A stretch of 64,000 nucleotides of DNA from Psoroptes ovis (lineage: Eukaryota > Arthropoda > Arachnida > Sarcoptiformes > Psoroptidae): positions 994,501 through 1,058,500 of the forward strand of contig PQWQ01000007.1 in the NCBI GenBank assembly GCA_002943765.1, written 5' to 3'. How positions within the stretch are numbered: position 1 is the stretch's first letter; every line of letters begins with the position of its first letter. Below are positions 38,657 to 50,060 of the stretch, piece after piece. The notes beneath the pieces are model-generated. The model was not told where the DNA came from. It did not search any database and saw only the letters and a program-made list of their open reading frames with translations. The position numbers and the translations under genes were made by a program.

Positions 38657-41600
38657 TCAATTCATTCAATCAATATATAGCTCTCTCTGTGTTTTCTAAA
38701 ATATATTTGACAATTAATCATTAATCATTTTTTTCAAAAATCATTTTTTATTCATATTAAATGCAATGATCTTACCTACATACATATTTCTTTTGATCGC
38801 CAATACATTAGTACATTATTACTTACTTACAATATGTGAATATATAATCGTATTGAAATCATATTTTTTTTTTTAAATCGAATGACATGTGAATCAAAGA
38901 AAATGATTCGTTTCGTTTTTTTAAATATGACAAATTTTATTTTTTGGTCAAAATTTAAGCTCAAAAGTATATGCTTTTACGAGAACCACGATGATCACCG
39001 ATGATGATCAATGATGATTAAGATCAATGTGTTTGATGATCAAATGTGTTTGTGATAATCATATATTGTATGCAATCATTGATGATTATAATAATAATTG
39101 TCATAATCCAAATTAATTAAAATTTTGAATTTATTTCTTCTCATTTTCTTCGTATGCTGGAATGAAATCTTAAGGAAATTTATGATTTGAAACGAGGAAT
39201 AAGCAAAATAATTCAAACAAATCGAATCAATTTTCAAAAATTTTCAAATATAATGACAAATTGAAATTTTAATTGAAAAATCGGCTTTTTGAAGTCTTTC
39301 AAGCTTATTCGAAGAGATTCAAATTTCAAAAATTAATGGCGCCTTAAATTCAAAGTTATTTCGAACTGGTCAAATTTGATAAGGTCAATAAATTTTTTGG
39401 GGTAAAAATCAAAAATGAAAATCATTTCAAGTGCGAAAATTTTTGCCAAGAAATTTCACAAAAAAAATAATTCGATAGAATTCAATTGAATTCCATTCAT
39501 TTGTCTATTTTCATTCATTATTTATGCCTACAGACATAAATTATTATTGTTTTTTTGTTTAAGAGATTTATTTCCTGAGATATAATCACACTTTTACATA
39601 TGTGCAATCTTTGATTCTGATCATGATTTTGGCTGTAAAAAAATCCAGATTCAAATCGATTGAAAAATAGCCATTTGATTGTTTGGGAATTCGCGAGAAA
39701 TAAATTTCGAAAATAAATCATTGACACACACATACGGTAGCCAAGCGGTAGTTTCTTTTGAATTTTGAAATTTTTCATTGTAAAATCATGTGTTCCAATG
39801 GCTCGATTTTGGTCATTTGTTTTTTTTCGCCTGTTCAGAAGGGTCAGATTTATCTGCCAGAATTAATAATCATGGCATTTGACAATGAATGAAGAAAAAA
39901 AATCGATGAAAATTTGAAATATTTCTCCTTTTGAACCCAGCAAACTTCGTATACCCCTCGGAATCGGAATACAAATCGCCGATTACCTTGGAAACGTCGT
40001 TGATTCATGAAAGTTAGAGAATTTTGCGAGATATCATAAACATTAATATCATAAATAATATCAGAATAAACCAATAAACCAGAGAATAAACCCTAGAATT
40101 GATAATCAGAGAATAAAACAAACATTAGTCATCTTAATGGCGATTTCGTACCGAAGAATAACAATGGATGGTTATTCATTTATTTGTAAATGAATGGACC
40201 ATTACCATTATCTATATGAATTTATGTATGGACATAATTTTACGAATTAAAAATGATTAAAACAAAGCTAAAAGCAAAAGCAAAAATAATAAATTTATTA
40301 TTTCAAATGATAATCAAAAAATTAAAAAAATAATTTCATTGTTATCAGTCATATGGTAAATGGTTATCATTATACAATATATTATACAAACAGAATAACA
40401 TTGACATATGTATGTACAATGAGATATGATCATTTAAAATGGTCGAAAAACAACAAATTAAACAAAATAATTTACCAGAATTCAAAGATAAAGATTATCA
40501 TTTCAAATGATAACGATTATAATGAAATTCGTATACATTTGTTTGTTTGTTTGTATTGTTTGATTGCTTGCTCGTTCATTAATTCATTTGTTACAATGTA
40601 TTCAAAGCCTATTCAAAATGTGTATTCACAAAATGTGCTGCCAAATTAAAAATCCAAAAATTAAAAAACAAAAGATCATTAAATTATCTTTGAATACGCG
40701 GGAAAATATAAAATAAAATCTATGGATTCATTTTATTCATTTTTAAAATTTATGTTCGTTTTATTTCTGTTTGAAATTTTGAAAATTTCATTACCATTTA
40801 TCATTGGTTATTGTTTTATGAATGAATACATGGTAAATAATGGAAATTAATTAAAGAATACCGATGGTTTTGATCCAGCGAAAATCGGCACAAAAAAAAT
40901 CCATGTCAAATTTGATAAATTTAAAAATTTCAATCATTTCAATCCCGCTATTTCACATGATCTAAATAAATAAATGAATATCAATTGGATAATTCGGAAA
41001 AATTCAAACACTCATAGACTATATCGATTGCAATTATTTCATTTGATTTTGATTTTCTTTCTATTTTCTTTGGTGAAATCATCGAAATCATTGAAATCAT
41101 TGAAATCATTTAATTGATAAATACATATTGATACATGAATATCATTATCAATACATGTAATCATCATCGATTGGTTGAATAAAGAAAGAGAGAGAAGGAG
41201 AAAAATGGTAAAGATTATTGAAAAAGATTGGTGATAATAATAATAACGTTCACAGCAGAAAAAAAAATTGAAATAAAAATTACGATTCAATCATCAAAGA
41301 TCAATGGCTTGAGCAGCTTGAATTCAAAGATAAATTAAAATTTTTATTTCGAATAAAAACATAAGAAATTCGTTAATTATTCAATTCATGATTCGGGTGA
41401 TGAACAGATGTATTTCGTATGAGAATACATGAATACAAATCAATGTATTAAATCAATCGATTCTAAGCTGAAATGATAGGGTTTTGTGAAAACACACAGT
41501 AAATTGTATGAATATATATGGATATGAATGAATATGTGAATTAATGAATGAATGAATGAATAATAATGAATAAATAAATATACATTGTATTACATTTTAA

Positions 41601-41680
41601 CGAAATAAAATGATGATCGAAATGATAAAAATATTCGCAACGATTGAATATGTGATCATGATTTTCAAATCAATCATTGA

Positions 41681-41701
41681 ATGTGTGTGTGTGTGTGTGC
41701 G
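41681..41701. repeat. (TG)n microsatellite
   Basis: A run of about nine TG dinucleotides in AT-rich intergenic DNA. Confidence 0.85.
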
Positions 41702-41918
41702 AGTGTGAATCGGTAGATTATCATACTTGTAATATCATTCAATAATGATCTTTAACCATTCATTAATAAATTCAACATTTTCTCACAAATCAATTTTCGA
41801 TTCAATGTTTTCTATATTTTAATTTTCAAATTTCCAATTCAAATAATCTTTAGTTTGATATCATTATTATTATTATTATTATTATTTTTAGTGTATTGAT
41901 GCATATATTGAAATATAA

Positions 41919-42001
41919 TAGGTTGTCCGAAAAGTTTATTCAGCTTAATCACAATAGAACTGGCCGATGAAAATTGGCTAGAACTTTCTGAACAATCTAA
42001 T
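41919..42001 (-). mobile_element. mariner-like MITE hairpin, asymmetric class (reverse)
   Basis: The ends are ATAGGTTGTCCGAAAAG and CTTTCTGAACAATCTAA. The reversed centre has an added base pair around 'CACAATAGAACTGGCCG'. It is diverged in both arms. Confidence 0.8.
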
Positions 42002-43181
42002 GATTTCAATTATATTTATTTGATATAAAATTATATGTTTTAACAAAATATTTATATCATACATTAGATCAATATAATTATCATTGATTTTTGGATAGAT
42101 TTAGCTGAAAAAAATTGAATTACAATTTTTGAATTTTAATTGAATAATAAAAATTTATTATTATTATTATTTTCAATGCTTCAAATGCATTTGATCGATT
42201 GAAATGTTTTTCTTCTTGAATATTGAATGAATGAATATTGCATATTCGACCATTACTCATTATTATTATTATTATTATGATCGAAAAATAATAAATTTGA
42301 TTCTAATTAATTCAATTTTTAATCAATTTTTCAAAATACTGTTTTTCTTTTTTATGAATGCCTTTATATCTTGGTTGTTGAATTGAATTGAATTTGAAAT
42401 TTCAAGATTTGAAATTTTGAAATTTTTATTATTTATTTATTCAGTTTTATTTTTGTTTGTTTGTTGAATTTCAAATTAACCATCAAAGCTTTGATTTTGA
42501 AAAATAAATTGATCAGATTCGAATTGATCAAAGTTGTTGCTGCTGCTGTTCAATGAAGAATTTCATTGATTTCATTGATTCAAGTTCAAAATCCAATTCA
42601 AAAATAAAAATGAAAAACAGAAAATCAAACAAGAATCCCATTTAAATCAACCAAATATCGAAAATCAAAATATGAACATAACGTTCATCAATGATATCGT
42701 CCTATTCAAAAAAACAAAAATATTTCAAAAAATTTTTGAATTTTGTTTCATTGAACACACAGAATCAAGTTCATTGAATTGAATGAAAATAATGAAATAA
42801 AATAAAATAAAATATTTTTCAATATTTATTTATTAATATTTTTTGTTTTTTGTTATATTCATTTCATTTAGTGCTATTATATAATAATAATAATTGCAAT
42901 AATAATAATAAAATAACATCTTTTTTTTTCAAAAAAAAGAATAGCCTTAAGCATTTATTGCAAGCAATATACAAGCATATACAAGATGAACATATTAACA
43001 TATTTCAGATGAACTGTTTGAGAGAAATGTGAAATAATTCAAGCATATGTGTTTGTATGTAATTCTTGAATAAAAATAAATGCACTAAAGATGCATATAT
43101 TTGAAAATATATTTGAAAAAATGTGTATTTGAACATTTTGAAAATCATGGTTGTAATAAATATTTTTTGTAATGTTCAAAA

Positions 43182-43212
43182 CACACACACACATGTTTGT
43201 GTGTGTGTGTTG
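43182..43212. repeat. (AC)n-(GT)n inverted dinucleotide repeat
   Basis: An AC run is followed after 'ATGTTT' by a GT run of similar length, so the two can pair as a hairpin of about 12 bp. It lies about 130 bases left of a MITE. Confidence 0.75.
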
Positions 43213-43341
43213 CATATAATAATGAACATCTACAAGCATATACAGTTGATTCGCAAGTTTCATACGCAAGTTTCCAATCATTTTTTAATTTTTTGCTGCA
43301 AAGGTCATCGTCTTAAGAGTGTATGTTTGTGTGTGTTAATA

Positions 43342-43421
43342 TTGGGTTGGCCGATAAGTTCTTGCCGTTTTTTAAATATTTTTAAATTCGAAAAACGGCC
43401 ACAACTTATGGGACAACCTAA
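43342..43421. mobile_element. mariner-like MITE hairpin beside the BEL/Pao element
   Basis: The left end TTGGGTTGGCCGATAAGTT is the copy closest to a canonical mariner terminus. The right end is ACTTATGGGACAACCTAA. The BEL/Pao LTR starts seven bases beyond its right end. Confidence 0.9.
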
Positions 43422-43424
43422 TAT

Positions 43425-43428
43425 GTTC
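43425..43428. repeat. target-site duplication (GTTC), left copy
   Basis: GTTC before the left LTR matches GTTC at 49035-49038 after the right LTR. If the LTR is taken to begin one base later, the duplication can be read as five bases, GTTCT. It marks a single insertion event. Confidence 0.75.
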
Positions 43429-43669
43429 TGGAAACAATAAGTTAATCATTTATTTATCAAATTAAACAAAAATACTTAATGTGAACAAATTAAAAAACAC
43501 AATCATTTAGACACATTTTCATTGAGCATTTCGTTTCATATTAACATTTTAACATCATTTTTCTTTCTTAAAAAAAACAACTTGAAAAATAAACATACTA
43601 ATGTGGCGTTTTTATACTTTTTTTTTGTTTGTTTTTTTCGATCACTGTCATCGGTCAATATTTTCACCA
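43429..43669 (-). repeat. BEL/Pao 3' LTR
   Basis: A 241-bp direct repeat of 48794-49034. By eye the two copies have the same length and sequence throughout. In plus-strand reading it runs TGGAAAC...TCACCA, that is TG...CA ends. Being 3' of the minus-strand reading frames, this copy would supply the polyadenylation signal. Confidence 0.93.
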
Positions 43670-44606
43670 TTCCTCCCCTCCGCTTGACATTCCAACGGGA
43701 CGATTTTTTGTGCAGCTCTTTCCACAACTTTACCATCGACTTCCAGCTTATATGTTCGAACGATCCCAGCGTTATCCTTTACTTGACCAGTGATTGTGCC
43801 CATCTTCCAAGTGTATGCTGGACTATTTTCGTCTACGATCAATACTTTATCATTAATTTCTAACATATCATAACGGTTTGAATTTTGATGATAATTGCGT
43901 AGTTCTTTCAAATAAACATTTTTATACGTTTTCCAAGCGCTGTTTATATGTCGTTCCGTTGATCGCCAATGCTTAATCAGATTTCCTGTTATTCCATTTC
44001 TCGGTGGTACCATCGTATCGGAACAATTATAACCATATATCAAATGATTTGGGGTTAAGATGTATGATTCAGTGTGAACCAAAGGACGTCTATTCATACG
44101 CGATTGTATTTCATACAGAACTAATTTCATTTGTTTGCTTGAGATTTTACGTTGCCAAACGATGCTTTTAAATGCTCTTTTCATCGTCTTAATTAATGCT
44201 TCATAAAATCCACCACGGAATGGTGCGCCGGGAGTTATGAATCGCCAATCAAACCTTTCCCGCATGATTCTGAACGATTCGTTGAAAAGGCGTCCCAGTC
44301 TTTTCAAATTCGGGCCATTGTCAGAAAAGACGACTAATGGTCGTCTATTCAGTGCGGCAAATATCCGAAATGCGTCGCATATTTCTTCTGCGGTTGCTTT
44401 TTCGATGATTTCAAAATGGACAGCTCGCGTTACACAACATGTAAAGATGATTCCAATCGTTTTCGGCTCTGTTTTTAATTCAAATAAATCTATACCAATA
44501 TTCTCAAACGGTTTGCTACGATTAAGTCGTTCTCTTGGTGGATTTCCTTTGAAGACCTCCAAGGCTTTAGCGGTTATTTGTTTGCAATGGCTACAATTAT
44601 GTTTAA
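43648..44606 (-). pseudogene. BEL/Pao pol 3' part: integrase core and C-terminal domain, out of frame
   Basis: Continuation of the retrotransposon polyprotein in a different frame from the upstream part. The first in-frame Met (position 44562) is internal and probably not a start. Numbered from it, the integrase DDE residues are visible: Asp 25 (GIDLFEL), Asp 81 (VVFSDNGPN) and Glu 121 (RGGFYEALIK). The C-terminal part with 'NHLIYG', 'GDKVLI'-like 'NDKVLIVDE' and 'YTWKMGTI' resembles the DUF5641 domain found in BEL/Pao. The stop codon falls about 20 bases inside the 3' LTR, so the coding frame runs through the polypurine tract. Without the frameshift this would be part of one Gag-Pol protein. 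Confidence 0.9.
43670..43684 (-). other. polypurine tract of the BEL/Pao element
   Basis: On the minus strand a purine-rich run (AGCGGAGGGGAGGAA) directly precedes the 3' LTR, the expected position for the plus-strand primer of reverse transcription. It is among the most G-rich short runs in the area. Confidence 0.85.
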
Positions 44607-47600
44607 TTTTTTTTCATTAATCGTCGTGCTCCAGGGATGAAATACATCATTCTTAAATTCGTCAATGAATATTCCACTGAACCATGCCCATCTTCATCGT
44701 GTAAGTGTTTTAAAAACGCAATCGTAAATTTACAATTCGGTAAAACAATCGGGTATTTTTCATCATAATCTAATTCAGCTTGTTCCAACCTGGTCAGACA
44801 TCGTACCACATTATTTTCGTCATTGAATAATCGATAATTCGATTTAAATTCATCGTCGATGTAGCATTGTTGATTAATCTTGATCAATATAGTGAGTTCG
44901 TCTTTATCTTTGTCGATCGAATATTTCCACTGGTCATCTTGTTCGCTAATATATTTTATCCATTCATTGTACGTTAAGTTTTGATTCAAATTCACGCCTT
45001 TGACGCTGTCACATTTTTCATTTGGTTTGTCACTGGTTTGAATTATGCCAATGGTTACGTTTTCTCCCAACATTTCCGTGATATTGATATGATGAATATC
45101 ATATAATTCTTTTGTGGCAACGCCTCTTGTGAATGCATCTGCAGGATTTTGTTTGCCGGATATGTGTCTAATATTGATTATCTTCGATCGAATGTTGTAC
45201 AAATGTACTGCCACGGGAAACGGATACTTATTAATATCGTCTGTCAATCGATTGATGTTATCCATGCTATCTGACCATAACACAATAGATCTAGGTTTAA
45301 GAATTTCGGTCAAGTTGTATCCAATGTTGGCTCCCCAATTCAACGCCAATAATTCGCCGCTCACTATTTTCCGTGGTTTAATTAATTTCGATTTTGCAAA
45401 TATCAACGTGGTTTCCTCGCCATTACTTAGATAACATGCGACACCGATTGCATACTGATTGGCATCTACAAATATCAATAAATCGAATTCTTCAACTGTC
45501 TGATTAAAGATTCTGCGATTAAATTTAAATTCTTTGATCAATTGTAAATCATTTATTATCAAATTGGCTTTACGTAATAATTTCGGTTCTAATGGAGTGT
45601 CCCAATCATAACCCGCGTTCCAACATTCATGAATCAACAACTTCATTTTCAATGTTGATGCCAATACGAAACCGAATGGATCATAGATTGATGCATAGTA
45701 TTGTAACAATTTACGCTTAGTAATTTCACCTTGTTCATTAAAATCGGGAATATCTATTTTCATGTTGTCATCTTCAGTCCATTCGATACCCAATACTTTG
45801 GTTTCAGCTAATCGATCATTCCATGATAAATTCAATTCTAAATCTGATGTGCGCCATTTTCGTAACTCCATGGATGCATCATTAAATATTTCTTGACTTT
45901 CATGTTTCAATTTCTCAATACTCAATGAATCTTTCGCTGACATAACCAAGTCATCAACATATAAACCATTCCTAATCGCCTCGACTGTTTGTGGAAACCT
46001 ATTTTCGTATTTTTTCAAATGATGATAAATTACTGCATAAAGAATAAAAGGGCTTGAAGATAGACCGAACGGCAAACGATTAAATTGGTAACACACAAGT
46101 TTGTTGCATTGAGTTATCCACAAAAATTTAACAAATTTCTTATGTTCATTTTGTATCATTACGTTATGGAATGCAGATTTAATGTCACTGATCACAGCAA
46201 TCGATTGTAATCGGAAAAATAATAATGATCTAATTATCTGCCACGAAGTCACTCCTTTGAATATTGCTTTGTTTAGCGGCTTAATACCACTTGAAGCATT
46301 AAATACCATTCTTAACTTCGTTGTATTTTTATCACTACGTGTCACCACAAAGTGTGGCATATGGTATCCTTCGGCTGGCTTCAAGGCTGTTTGTTCAATA
46401 ATTTGATTTTCTTCCATTTCACTTATCAACGCTTGATATTGTTGTCGTCGTTCATCATTCATTCGCTTCACCATATTTTCAACTTGTCTTTTTGCTGTTT
46501 CAAAATTTGTATCGACTTCTACATTGGGTATGAACGGGAGCTTTACCACATATCGTTTTAAATCTTCATCATATTTCATTTGTTCACTATTGCAATAATC
46601 ATTTAAGAACTTGGCCATCGCTTTCTGATCTTCAGATTCTACATCAATATCTAAAATAGCGTCATTTTCTGGTAACTGATGCACATTCAATAATACGTTT
46701 ACATTTGCTGTTACGCCATAAACAACCCATCCAAGGGTTGTGCGTTTTGCCATTATCTCTTCATTGATTCGTTTTTCTTCTGTATGTTGTAATCGATTAA
46801 TGTTGTCAAGGCCGACAAGTATTTCAACTGGTTGTTGTTCATCGATAAAGTCAATATTTTCACTTTGTAATATCTTTTGATTTTCTTTATTCATACATTC
46901 GAAATGTAATTGATCAATTTTGTCATTTAAACGAAATTCCAAATCTTTATACGACCCATCCCAGACAGGAAGCGATAAATTTACTTTGTAATGACCTGCT
47001 GAAGTAGGTTTCGACTTGCTTAATGTATCCATAAAAATTGGTTCAGCTCGATATGTTGATAAATTCAATTTATTTATCAATGCTGGTGCAATAAATGATG
47101 TTCCGGCTCCTTCATCAAATACTATTCTTACTTTGTGTCCATTTATCTTGGTGGTCAATGTCTTGTGAAGACTTTTCGCATTCGTGCTCAATAACGCTGT
47201 GCTATTTGACGCTGAATCACTCGAAGCTGATGTTGTTGGCATTGTCATTATTAAATTTTCTGACGTGGTTGGTTTCATTACGTTTTCACGGAAGCATACA
47301 TGCGTTTGATGATTGTAATTACATTTTTTGCACCTATACGATCCTTGACAATCTCGACTTGTGTGTCCGCCATTACCACACTTGAAGCATAATCGATTTT
47401 GTACCATGAATCGTCTTTTCTCATCAGCGGTTAATGTACACCTCTCGGACTCGTGTTGACCATCTGAGAAGAAACACATATTATCTTGTGTCGCAACCAT
47501 AACATTACTTGATCTAGTATTACCAGTGACTTTCGATTTGTCTCTTTGAACATACGGATTTGAAATGAATCTGGCAGTAATTGCTTGCTTTCGGCTCAGT

Positions 47601-48691
47601 CCTCGTCTCAAATACTCTTCAATATGTGTAAGATTTAATTCCTCATCGTGACCAATATGTTGATGATGTGTTTCGTCAATTTTGGTCATAACAAATGTTG
47701 CTAAATGATAATCTTCGTTCTGTAAGTTGGTAACATTGAGCGTGTCGATGACTGAAATCACTACTTCCAACAATAATTCGTAATCTTTTAATTGTGGTCG
47801 AAAAGACAAGAATGGTGCATTCTGTATTTTTCGTGTTAACGCTGGTATTATTTGATGTCGACAACCATAATGTTTATCTAATACACTCAAAACTTCGTCC
47901 ATTCTCGGATTCCTTCTGTCGATGCGATTCAATAAATATCGGTGATTAACCGGCAGTAAATCTTGAATTTCTTTCAATTTATTTTTTCCACCATCAATTT
48001 CGGGATTGTCAATGATATAATGTTCTATATCTTCTCTAAACTTTTGATATTCAATAGGATCACCTGAAAATTTTTGAATTTGTTTTGGTTGAACTCTCAC
48101 AGCTCCTGGTCGAGGTTGGTATCGCATTTGTTGCCAGACATTGAAATTATTATTGTTATTGAGATTAGCATTGTCATTAGACATCTGTTCGTGATTTGGT
48201 GTACTTGTTCTTCTATTTTGATGAGTTGCGAATGAACCATTAAAATTTGAGCAGGTTATAAAGGCTTCCATTTGTTCAAATCGTTCAATTAATTTTATAT
48301 GATCTTCGTTTATGTTCGGATATATACATTGAATAGTTTTGATCTGTTTTACAGCTTCTTGAACTTCTTTAATTTGATTTCTATCGTTATTCTGTTCAAT
48401 ATTTTTTATGCCATCTCGTACTGTTTGTATAGTTTTTACGTACGAAAATATGATATCTATTCCACTTTTTCTACTCATCAATTGTTGAACCAATTCGTCT
48501 TTTTTAGCTGTTAACATCTCGGCTGTGAAATCACAATATTCTTGATGAAGTTGTTCAATCTCTTTTATATCAATATCGTATTTTCTTCTGAACACATTGA
48601 ATTCCGTTATGTCGATTTTTCTCATCAATTCCTTTGTTCGTATTTCATCATCATCAATAACGGAATGGTTTGTTTTCTTTTTTCTGCTCAT
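44603..48691 (-). CDS. BEL/Pao Gag-Pol polyprotein (5' part, ends at a frameshift)
   Basis: Retrotransposon polyprotein of about 1362 residues from the Met at 48691 ('MSRKKK'); the frame is open a further 41 codons toward the LTR. Order of domains by position: Gag with a DUF1759-like block near 48080-47560; two Cys/His knuckles (CFKCGNGGHTSRDC near 47390 and a CxxC...H.H..C near 47320); an aspartic protease-like 'FDEGAGTSF' near 47120; reverse transcriptase with 'LPFGLSSSPF' and 'YVDDLVMSA' near 45960; RNase H with 'FVDANQ' near 45470 and 'LWSDSM' near 45275; and the HH half of the integrase zinc finger near 44690. The Gly in DEGAG and the other active-site positions look intact. The frame ends just after an A8 run, before the CC half of the zinc finger. 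Confidence 0.93.
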   Translation of the reverse strand: MSRKKKTNHSVIDDDEIRTKELMRKIDITEFNVFRRKYDIDIKEIEQLHQEYCDFTAEMLTAKKDELVQQLMSRKSGIDIIFSYVKTIQTVRDGIKNIEQNNDRNQIKEVQEAVKQIKTIQCIYPNINEDHIKLIERFEQMEAFITCSNFNGSFATHQNRRTSTPNHEQMSNDNANLNNNNNFNVWQQMRYQPRPGAVRVQPKQIQKFSGDPIEYQKFREDIEHYIIDNPEIDGGKNKLKEIQDLLPVNHRYLLNRIDRRNPRMDEVLSVLDKHYGCRHQIIPALTRKIQNAPFLSFRPQLKDYELLLEVVISVIDTLNVTNLQNEDYHLATFVMTKIDETHHQHIGHDEELNLTHIEEYLRRGLSRKQAITARFISNPYVQRDKSKVTGNTRSSNVMVATQDNMCFFSDGQHESERCTLTADEKRRFMVQNRLCFKCGNGGHTSRDCQGSYRCKKCNYNHQTHVCFRENVMKPTTSENLIMTMPTTSASSDSASNSTALLSTNAKSLHKTLTTKINGHKVRIVFDEGAGTSFIAPALINKLNLSTYRAEPIFMDTLSKSKPTSAGHYKVNLSLPVWDGSYKDLEFRLNDKIDQLHFECMNKENQKILQSENIDFIDEQQPVEILVGLDNINRLQHTEEKRINEEIMAKRTTLGWVVYGVTANVNVLLNVHQLPENDAILDIDVESEDQKAMAKFLNDYCNSEQMKYDEDLKRYVVKLPFIPNVEVDTNFETAKRQVENMVKRMNDERRQQYQALISEMEENQIIEQTALKPAEGYHMPHFVVTRSDKNTTKLRMVFNASSGIKPLNKAIFKGVTSWQIIRSLLFFRLQSIAVISDIKSAFHNVMIQNEHKKFVKFLWITQCNKLVCYQFNRLPFGLSSSPFILYAVIYHHLKKYENRFPQTVEAIRNGLYVDDLVMSAKDSLSIEKLKHESQEIFNDASMELRKWRTSDLELNLSWNDRLAETKVLGIEWTEDDNMKIDIPDFNEQGEITKRKLLQYYASIYDPFGFVLASTLKMKLLIHECWNAGYDWDTPLEPKLLRKANLIINDLQLIKEFKFNRRIFNQTVEEFDLLIFVDANQYAIGVACYLSNGEETTLIFAKSKLIKPRKIVSGELLALNWGANIGYNLTEILKPRSIVLWSDSMDNINRLTDDINKYPFPVAVHLYNIRSKIINIRHISGKQNPADAFTRGVATKELYDIHHINITEMLGENVTIGIIQTSDKPNEKCDSVKGVNLNQNLTYNEWIKYISEQDDQWKYSIDKDKDELTILIKINQQCYIDDEFKSNYRLFNDENNVVRCLTRLEQAELDYDEKYPIVLPNCKFTIAFLKHLHDEDGHGSVEYSLTNLRMMYFIPGARRLMKKN
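44607..44614 (-). other. A8 homopolymer at the Gag-Pol frame break
   Basis: On the minus strand the coding frame runs into eight consecutive A residues and stops two codons later, while the rest of the integrase is open one frame away. A one-base length change in this run accounts for the break. It splits the integrase HHCC zinc finger. Confidence 0.85.
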
Positions 48692-48793
48692 GTTTGTTGA
48701 CAATATCTGTTTGTACACAATGTGATCGAGTAACTTTACCAATTGAAACTTATTATACGCGGTGAGCTTGTGGTAGTTGGTGCTGATAACGAA

Positions 48794-49034
48794 TGGAAAC
48801 AATAAGTTAATCATTTATTTATCAAATTAAACAAAAATACTTAATGTGAACAAATTAAAAAACACAATCATTTAGACACATTTTCATTGAGCATTTCGTT
48901 TCATATTAACATTTTAACATCATTTTTCTTTCTTAAAAAAAACAACTTGAAAAATAAACATACTAATGTGGCGTTTTTATACTTTTTTTTTGTTTGTTTT
49001 TTTCGATCACTGTCATCGGTCAATATTTTCACCA
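48794..49034 (-). repeat. BEL/Pao 5' LTR
   Basis: The 241-bp copy matching 43429-43669, located upstream of the minus-strand gag-pol frame and therefore the promoter-bearing LTR. It is followed on the right by GTTC, the second half of the target duplication. Confidence 0.93.
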
Positions 49035-49558
49035 GTTCTTTAACTTTTATTGGAAGCATTGAAAGACCAAAAAAAACAAAAAAATCAATAAATTTTATTT
49101 CATTTCATAAAAAAAGAAATGAAATAAAAAATTAAGAAATTGCAATTTCTTATGAGAGGAAACAACTGACAAAGTATTGAATAAAATATTTGAAAAATTT
49201 GAAATGAATTCTACAATCATACAATAGACCCAATGCACCGCGATTGAAGTTGGCCAGATTTGGAATATTGGGAAAAATCAAAGAAAATCAATTGAAAATC
49301 AAAGATCTTTGGATGTAAAATAATTAAATAATGGGTGAAAATAATCATATAAATGATGATTATAACGAATGAAATATGATGTAAATATGATTGATTTTGA
49401 ATGATCATTTTTTCATACGATTTTCAATTAAACAATTAAATTACATAATCAATGATACACCGAGGATACGATTAAATAGGAACAATCGAAGAATATATTC
49501 TTCGTAATTGAAATTCTATGGTGGATATTTTTTCTGAACTTTTTCCTCTTTCCATATA

Positions 49559-49640
49559 TTAGGCATGTCCCATAAGTTTTTGCCGATTTTTCAATCATTT
49601 TCTATGATAAAATCGGCAACAACTTATGGGACAACCTAAT
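49559..49640. mobile_element. mariner-like MITE hairpin, palindromic CATAAG class
   Basis: The ends are TTAGGCATGTCCCATAAG and CTTATGGGACAACCTAA, flanked by TA. The stem continues through GCCGATTTT/AAAATCGGC around 'TCAATCATTTTCTATGAT'. Confidence 0.9.
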
Positions 49641-50060
49641 ATATTACATTTATCATTTTGGAAAAAAAAATGCTTATCATTTAATTTTTTTTTTCTTAGT
49701 TTGATTCTAAGTGAAAATAAAACTTTTTTTCTTTGAATTATTTTGCGAGATTCAGCAATTTTTGATTTCAAATTTTATTAAAATTGAAATGAATACATGA
49801 TTCTCTATCTCTCATATATCTTCACATATATCTTTTCAATTTTAGATCTTTGAAAAATTTGAAATTAATTCAATTCAATGTCAAAACAAATTAAATATAA
49901 TTTTACTCGCACAAACATATTGTGTTCAATTGTTTTCAAATTAATTTCGACGAAATTTTTAAAAAATGAAATGAAATATGATTAAAAACGATTTATTATT
50001 ATTATTTTTCTCCAAAGTTTTAGATTTACAATTTTTTAATATTAATCGATTCTCATATAT

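Larger units (their letters stand above)
32000..43340. other. 11-kb gene desert with hairpin elements
   Basis: No coding region was seen. AT-rich DNA with TTTGAAA/TTTCAAA-rich simple sequence (34560-34800), poly-A/T tracts and ten hairpin elements listed separately. The last exon of GBF1 ends at the left edge. The stretch 35280-37900 is the longest part without a hairpin apart from the copy at 36015. Confidence 0.55.
43429..49034 (-). mobile_element. full-length BEL/Pao LTR retrotransposon
   Basis: A 5.6-kb element bounded by two 241-bp LTRs and a GTTC duplication. Between the LTRs are a gag-pol frame (48691-44603) and, after a shift of frame at an A8 run, the rest of the integrase (to 43648). 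A purine-rich tract stands at the 3' LTR. Gag-protease-RT-RNase H-integrase order, the DUF1759-type Gag and the DUF5641-type tail are characteristic of BEL/Pao. No envelope frame was seen. I found no TGG-type primer-binding site directly inside the 5' LTR. Matching LTRs suggest a recent insertion. Confidence 0.93.

Noticed and set aside
43123..43440. 105-codon plus-strand frame ending at the LTR
   Set aside because: Composed of a microsatellite and a MITE; no protein signal.
48770..48793. Primer-binding site next to the BEL/Pao 5' LTR
   Set aside because: The sequence after the LTR does not start with TGG or resemble the complement of a tRNA 3' end that I can recognise.
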